DNA of 64,000 nucleotides from assembly GCF_000015205.1 (NCBI RefSeq), contig NC_008701.1:1057436-1121435 (forward strand), written 5' to 3'. Of the stretch, positions 60,173 through 64,000 are shown piece by piece. This stretch comes from Pyrobaculum islandicum DSM 4184. Its GTDB lineage: Archaea; Thermoproteota; Thermoprotei; Thermoproteales; Thermoproteaceae. The notes under the pieces are model-generated. The model was not told where the DNA came from, searched no databases, and saw nothing but the letters and a program-made list of their open reading frames with translations. The position numbers were made by a program, and so were the translations under genes. Numbering within the stretch: the first letter of the stretch is position 1; every line of letters begins with the position of its first letter.

Positions 60173-62053
60173 ATGACAAGAACGATCCTGCTTACACTAG
60201 GGCTAGCCGCATTAATCCTAGCAGCGACAACTGTAGTCATACCTCCCACGGCAAAACTTGAACAAATTGCCTATAAGGTAGAGGAGACCACGCTGAAGAT
60301 ACAGGGCGCTGGCGTGGCGACACTGGCGAGACCATATGTGACACCTGGTGAGGGCTACGTATACGCGGGTATGAAGATAGAGTTTCTCGGCGCATACCCC
60401 TCCATCCAGGTGGGAGCTGACGGCCAGATAAGCAAGACCTTTGACCAAAATGGCTTCGTGTCCGCCGTATATGTCGGCCCCGACGCCTCCAAGGTCACCC
60501 TGGTAAACACAGCAAAGGACCAGGTGGAGGTGAAGGTGAGGATCACCTACACCTACGTCAAGGCGAGCTACATCCCGCTCAACGGAGACACCACCCTTGA
60601 GGTCAACGTCCCCGATGGCAAGCTTGCGCAAGGCTTCAACGCCATGGCTAGGCTCACCATCGAGCCCTACGCCTCCTACGTCGTTAAGTCCGTGGAGAGG
60701 CCCGACGGCACCCCCGCCACCGTCTATAGAGTTGAGCCTAAGGTGGTGGAGATAAACACCCCGGGCAAGTACAAGATTGTCATCGGCCAAGGCCCGGCGA
60801 TGCCCGCTGCCATGTTGGTCAAAAGCCTCTCTAAGCAGACCGCTTCCGTGGCGCCCAACGGAGAGTTCGCTGTCTCCGGCGCAGAGGTGGGCGTCCCCCA
60901 GGGCTGGAAGCTACTTGGCTACGTGGTGTTCGCCTACACCGCAGACGCCAACCTAATCGGCAAGGAGGTGACCGGCGACATGGCCATCTCCGGCGGCCTG
61001 GTGGACACGGTGACAGACGTCAACCAGAACATCATAGTTAGAAGCGTCTCGTACCTAATACCGCCCGTCTGGAACTTCAACATCAGGTACAAGATCGCGA
61101 TAGTCTATGGCGAAGGCTTCAAGATAACCTCCACCTTGCCCAGCACCGTCAATGTGATATACATACCCATCGTGTACAAGGAGGCCCAGGTCAAGTGGTT
61201 GCCCGACAGAGCTTTGGTCAACATAACAGACGTCGACGTGGCAGACGGCCAGTGGACAGCCATAGTGATGCAGTTGCCCGAGCTGGCCAGGATCGTGGCC
61301 ATCAGAACCCCCGGCAACGCCATGATATCCAACGCCACAGACGTTAAGCTGGTGTGGGGCGGCGGTCTGAGGGCGGCCTCCATATCGCCCGACGGAAGGC
61401 AGGCCTACCTAGTGGTGCAGATGGGAGACACCAAGGAGGTCGGAACCTACACCTTCATAATCAACTGGAGGCCCATGAGGATACCTGTGGTAGACACCAA
61501 GGGCCGTCCCGTGTCGCAGCTATCTGCTGTCTCTGACAAATTCGAGGCGGCTGCCTCTACCGGCTACGTCGAGGTGAAGGTCTACAAACCCGAGCCCTTC
61601 GCCCTAGACATTAGCTACAAGGGAGTCAAGGCGGTCCACGTCGAGGTGAACTCCCTGATCGCCAGTCCGCAGCCGGTGACGTTGGGCATATACACCGTCA
61701 AGATAGTGGTGGTCGGCGCCTTGAACCAGCCGATAGCGGAGGCGTCTGTGGCTATTGAGGGCTTCCCGGCCTCCGGCAAAACCGACAGCTCTGGAGCTGT
61801 GAGGTTCCCAGACGTGCTGGCCGGCACGTACAAGGTTAACGTCGACGTCGGAGGAAGGGTCAAGGTAAGCGATACAATCGACGTCAACGGAGACGTAGAG
61901 AAAGTCATAAAGACGCCTATAGTGGCCGTGGTAGGCGGCGTGCCCATAACTACGCTAGACGCCCTGGCAACCGTCGGCGGGCTCTCCGCAGCTGGGCTGT
62001 ACTTCGCCTTTGCAAGAAGAAGAGAGCCTGTTGCCGAGGTAGAACAAATATAA
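60173..62053 (+). CDS. large secreted surface protein, possible S-layer or cell-envelope component
   Basis: 626 residues. The signal peptide is MTRTILLTLGLAALILAATT. A long strand-rich external region follows (PYVTPGEGYVYAGMKIEFLG). Near residue 545 is a carboxypeptidase-regulatory-like beta sandwich (PIAEASVAIEGFPASGKTDS). The C-terminal membrane anchor is TLDALATVGGLSAAGLYFAF, then basic residues. Strong GC-rich codon bias and a single transcription unit suggest high expression, as for S-layer proteins. No named family is recognised. ATG 60107 would add 22 residues with a second hydrophobic stretch; I prefer 60173. Confidence 0.65.
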   Translation: MTRTILLTLGLAALILAATTVVIPPTAKLEQIAYKVEETTLKIQGAGVATLARPYVTPGEGYVYAGMKIEFLGAYPSIQVGADGQISKTFDQNGFVSAVYVGPDASKVTLVNTAKDQVEVKVRITYTYVKASYIPLNGDTTLEVNVPDGKLAQGFNAMARLTIEPYASYVVKSVERPDGTPATVYRVEPKVVEINTPGKYKIVIGQGPAMPAAMLVKSLSKQTASVAPNGEFAVSGAEVGVPQGWKLLGYVVFAYTADANLIGKEVTGDMAISGGLVDTVTDVNQNIIVRSVSYLIPPVWNFNIRYKIAIVYGEGFKITSTLPSTVNVIYIPIVYKEAQVKWLPDRALVNITDVDVADGQWTAIVMQLPELARIVAIRTPGNAMISNATDVKLVWGGGLRAASISPDGRQAYLVVQMGDTKEVGTYTFIINWRPMRIPVVDTKGRPVSQLSAVSDKFEAAASTGYVEVKVYKPEPFALDISYKGVKAVHVEVNSLIASPQPVTLGIYTVKIVVVGALNQPIAEASVAIEGFPASGKTDSSGAVRFPDVLAGTYKVNVDVGGRVKVSDTIDVNGDVEKVIKTPIVAVVGGVPITTLDALATVGGLSAAGLYFAFARRREPVAEVEQI

Positions 62054-62099
62054 CCCCTCTTTACCCTAAATCTTCTTTTTAAAAGGTTCTATTTTTTAT

Positions 62100-62441
62100 G
62101 TGCCCATAGTTAGAACTTACGTAGATGAAAAAGGGGAACCTAGGGCACGTATCATAGATGAGGGTGGGAGATATGTTATTTCTTTTGATGTATTTGAGCC
62201 GGTTGTAGAACCTCCTTCAGATGCCGAAGTTTTATACATTGGAGAGCGTTACAGAGTGTTTATAAGAAGGCGTAATCTGTTAAATGGTATATGTGAATTT
62301 CTCTATTTTCAATTCCACGGTGGAGTTCAATTAATAAATGTAAAATATGTCGGACCTGATGATCCAGATACAGTAATACCGGCGCTACTTAAGGCTTATG
62401 AGGAGGAGGTATCCCAACATAAAAAAGATGACAGAAATTAG
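62100..62441 (+). CDS. conserved-looking protein of unknown function
   Basis: 113 residues from GTG 62100 (the ATG two bases earlier is followed by a stop). It is strand-rich with many charged residues (RTYVDEKGEPRARIIDEGGR, LYIGERYRVFIRRRN). The end is helical (ALLKAYEEEVSQHKKDD). CTTTTTAAAAGG lies about 25 bp upstream. No family is recognised. The 3' end overlaps a small convergent membrane-protein gene. Confidence 0.55.
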   Translation: MPIVRTYVDEKGEPRARIIDEGGRYVISFDVFEPVVEPPSDAEVLYIGERYRVFIRRRNLLNGICEFLYFQFHGGVQLINVKYVGPDDPDTVIPALLKAYEEEVSQHKKDDRN

Positions 62442-62576
62442 AAGTATCACAAGGACCTCTTTTATCTTTGGTCTTCTATACTCTGGCGGCGATTTTACCA
62501 CAAACACGAGGTAGGTAATTGTGAGTACAATGGCGTACGCCATGGTGGCAACGACTAGGGCAAGTATTGGTTCCAT
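62385..62576 (-). CDS. small two-helix membrane protein
   Basis: 63 residues with two membrane helices (LALVVATMAYAIVLTITYLV and EVLVILLISVIFFMLGYLLL) joined by a basic loop, KSPPEYRRPK. A TATA-like CTTTAAAATT lies about 25 bp before the ATG on the minus strand. The 57-base overlap with the convergent gene is large. Function unknown. Confidence 0.5.
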   Translation of the reverse strand: MEPILALVVATMAYAIVLTITYLVFVVKSPPEYRRPKIKEVLVILLISVIFFMLGYLLLISLK

Positions 62577-62626
62577 ATGTCGCGAATTTTAAAGTGGTCT
62601 CTTATATATAGATTCTTTTTAACTCT

Positions 62627-64000
62627 GTGCTAGCTTTTCACCTCCACCTCTATCAGCCAGAGAGAGCCGACCCGTGGCTCGAGATTATTTTTCCTGAGCC
62701 GTCCGCATCTCCCTATAGACACTGGAATGAGCGCATATCACATGAATGTTATGAGCCAAATGCCGAGCTTGGGAACTATCAGTGGGTGAGTTTTGACGTG
62801 GGGCCGACACTACTTAATTGGCTTCGTCAAAATAAGCCGCTTGTATACATGGCGTTGTTAGAGGCAGATAGAGCGGGAGCGGAGAGGTGGGGCCATGGCA
62901 ATGCGCTTGCGCATCCATATTATCACGTCATCCTTCCGCTCCTTCCGAGGCGAGATAGAGAAGTGCTCATCTACTGGGGGATAGAGTATTTCAAGAGACA
63001 CTTTAGGAGGAGTCCTGAGGGTATGTGGCTCCCAGAGATGGCCGTCGATTACGAGACGCTGGAGGTTTTAGTTGACTACGGCATTTCCTATACAGTGTTG
63101 ACACAAAGTCAGATAAAGGACAGAAGGTCTGGGGGGCCTTATAAAGTGGTGCTTCCAAGCGGTAGGAATATTGCCGTTTTTGTCCGAAATGAGACTCTCT
63201 CTAATAATTTGGCATTTGGCGGATTTGAGAAATTTGTAGAAGCTCTAAGAGGAGTCTCTGGAGATATAGTCATAGCTCTTGATGGAGAGACTTTTGGTCA
63301 CCATATAAAAGGCGCAGAGAAAGCGTTGGCGCAATTTATTGCCAGCCGCCGTGGGGAATTGACAAACTTGGGGAAGCTTTACGAAAATGGCTATATCGGC
63401 GAGGTGGAGATTATTGAAAAAACTTCGTGGAGTTGTCCACACGGCCTCGGAAGATGGAGTAGAGACTGTGGATGCGACGGCCCCGCCCCTTGGAGAGAGG
63501 GGCTGAGGAAGCTAGTGGATTGGGTAGGCGAGGTGGTGGATAAAGTTTTTGATGAAAAATTTGGGGTGCGCGGCTGGCAGATGTTAAAAGAATATATAAA
63601 CGTGATTTTAGGCGGTGATAACTCGGCGTTTTCTCCAGAGGAGCTTAGACTTCTTGAGGCAGAGAGGGCTAAGCTTGCCGCCAATACCAGCGACGCGTGG
63701 TTTTTTGCAAAAGTTGGGATAGAGTTTGGCATCGCTGTGAAATGGGCGCTTAGAGCTGTGGAACTTCTCGGCGATTTGTCGTTACTTGAAGAATTTACGA
63801 AGAGACTTGGCGAGATTGTTTTTGACGGCAAGACGGCCCTAGCCTACTGCCCCATGATTAGAGGCCCGCTTATGGCTGCGATGATGTATATCTCGCTCCT
63901 TACCTCTGGACATACGCCAGAGAAGGTCGGGCCGTATGTAATACGGCAGGTAAACGACGAATTTGAAATTTTTGACGTTAGGACTCGAGACTCATTTCGT
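62627..64000 (+). CDS. GH57-family glycoside hydrolase, partial
   Basis: 458 codons to the window edge. LAFHLHLYQPERADPWLEII has the GH57 first motif. WNERI, MWLPEMAVDYETLEVLVDYG (with the candidate nucleophile Glu) and VIALDGETFGHHIKGAEKAL (with the acid/base) follow. GH57 enzymes act on alpha-glucans (amylase, glucanotransferase, branching). The DGETFGHH pattern fits the branch with DUF3536. GTG 62627 lies about 22 bp after CTTATATATA. The C-terminus lies outside the window. Confidence 0.85.
   Translation, partial: MLAFHLHLYQPERADPWLEIIFPEPSASPYRHWNERISHECYEPNAELGNYQWVSFDVGPTLLNWLRQNKPLVYMALLEADRAGAERWGHGNALAHPYYHVILPLLPRRDREVLIYWGIEYFKRHFRRSPEGMWLPEMAVDYETLEVLVDYGISYTVLTQSQIKDRRSGGPYKVVLPSGRNIAVFVRNETLSNNLAFGGFEKFVEALRGVSGDIVIALDGETFGHHIKGAEKALAQFIASRRGELTNLGKLYENGYIGEVEIIEKTSWSCPHGLGRWSRDCGCDGPAPWREGLRKLVDWVGEVVDKVFDEKFGVRGWQMLKEYINVILGGDNSAFSPEELRLLEAERAKLAANTSDAWFFAKVGIEFGIAVKWALRAVELLGDLSLLEEFTKRLGEIVFDGKTALAYCPMIRGPLMAAMMYISLLTSGHTPEKVGPYVIRQVNDEFEIFDVRTRDSFR

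Noticed and set aside
60218-60790. 190-codon minus-strand ORF within the surface-protein gene
   Set aside because: Antisense shadow of a strongly biased gene, with His/Gly/Val-rich low-complexity translation and no promoter.
1-64000. tRNA genes and CRISPR arrays
   Set aside because: I searched by eye for GGTTC-AANNCC type T-loops outside genes and for regularly spaced repeats and found none; intron-containing tRNAs could be missed.

Overview
The window looks like chromosome from a hyperthermophilic crenarchaeon of the genus Pyrobaculum (order Thermoproteales). Sequence evidence: tungsten GAPOR-type ferredoxin oxidoreductase, two 2-oxoacid:ferredoxin oxidoreductases, bifunctional FBP aldolase/phosphatase, TiaS, GatD, isopentenyl phosphate kinase, a PaREP1-like fragment, mostly leaderless genes with TATA-like boxes about 25 bp before the start codon, and a roughly 210-nt RNase P RNA that keeps only the catalytic-domain motifs, the minimal type T form known from this genus. 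Composition is compatible with P. aerophilum or P. islandicum, but I cannot fix the species.

Layout. 0-10.2 kb: PaREP1 fragment, elp3, a HisC-like aminotransferase, SufB/D, tiaS with a BtuF-like protein, rnpB, a small membrane protein, a YkgJ-type protein and a two-subunit 2-oxoacid:ferredoxin oxidoreductase. 10.3-13.7 kb: accessory island with three TnpB-like copies (one complete), three small unknown ORFs and a hairpin. 13.7-24 kb: marC, fbp, a GNAT, carAB, a RimK-like ligase, an AIR-synthase-like protein, DUF99 and a PotD-like protein. 24-36 kb: tnpB remnants, moaB, LOG-like, CPBP protease, GINS, tmk, an FAD enzyme, purA-purB-hisH, rpiA, thiL, yjbQ. 36-47.6 kb: DUF92, GGPP synthase and IPK (lipid precursors), zpr1, the histidine cluster hisI/CG/EDF/BA, and rtcB. 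47.6-56.4 kb: candidate ncRNA, frameshifted pilin-like gene, gatD, HD hydrolase, tnpB remnant, CBS protein, GAPOR, a complete tnpB and decayed small ORFs. 56.4-64 kb: NifX-like protein, a four-subunit por operon, a large surface protein and a GH57 enzyme cut by the window end.

How the genes fit together: GAPOR and FBP aldolase/phosphatase mark ferredoxin-linked glycolysis and gluconeogenesis; the two ferredoxin oxidoreductases feed acyl-CoA metabolism; carAB, purAB, tmk and the his genes cover nucleotide and histidine synthesis; GGPPS plus IPK serve archaeal lipids. The his cluster is arranged as divergent blocks read from shared TATA boxes. That between hisF and hisB is a perfect 20-bp palindrome with both start codons exactly 22 bp from its axis.

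The most unusual signal is a dispersed family of about 11 very GC-rich, foldable elements of about 100-200 bp. Each tnpB-like 3' end that is retained is followed by one, joined by a conserved leader that has a TATA-like box about 25 bp before the GC-rich core. Others stand alone, often filling the gap between two convergent genes. In a hyperthermophile with moderate GC, such islands usually mark structured RNA, so I propose a TnpB-linked (omegaRNA/reRNA-like) RNA family with orphan copies. No TnpA-type transposase is visible, and the TnpB copies carry Asp in place of the usual RuvC-II Glu.
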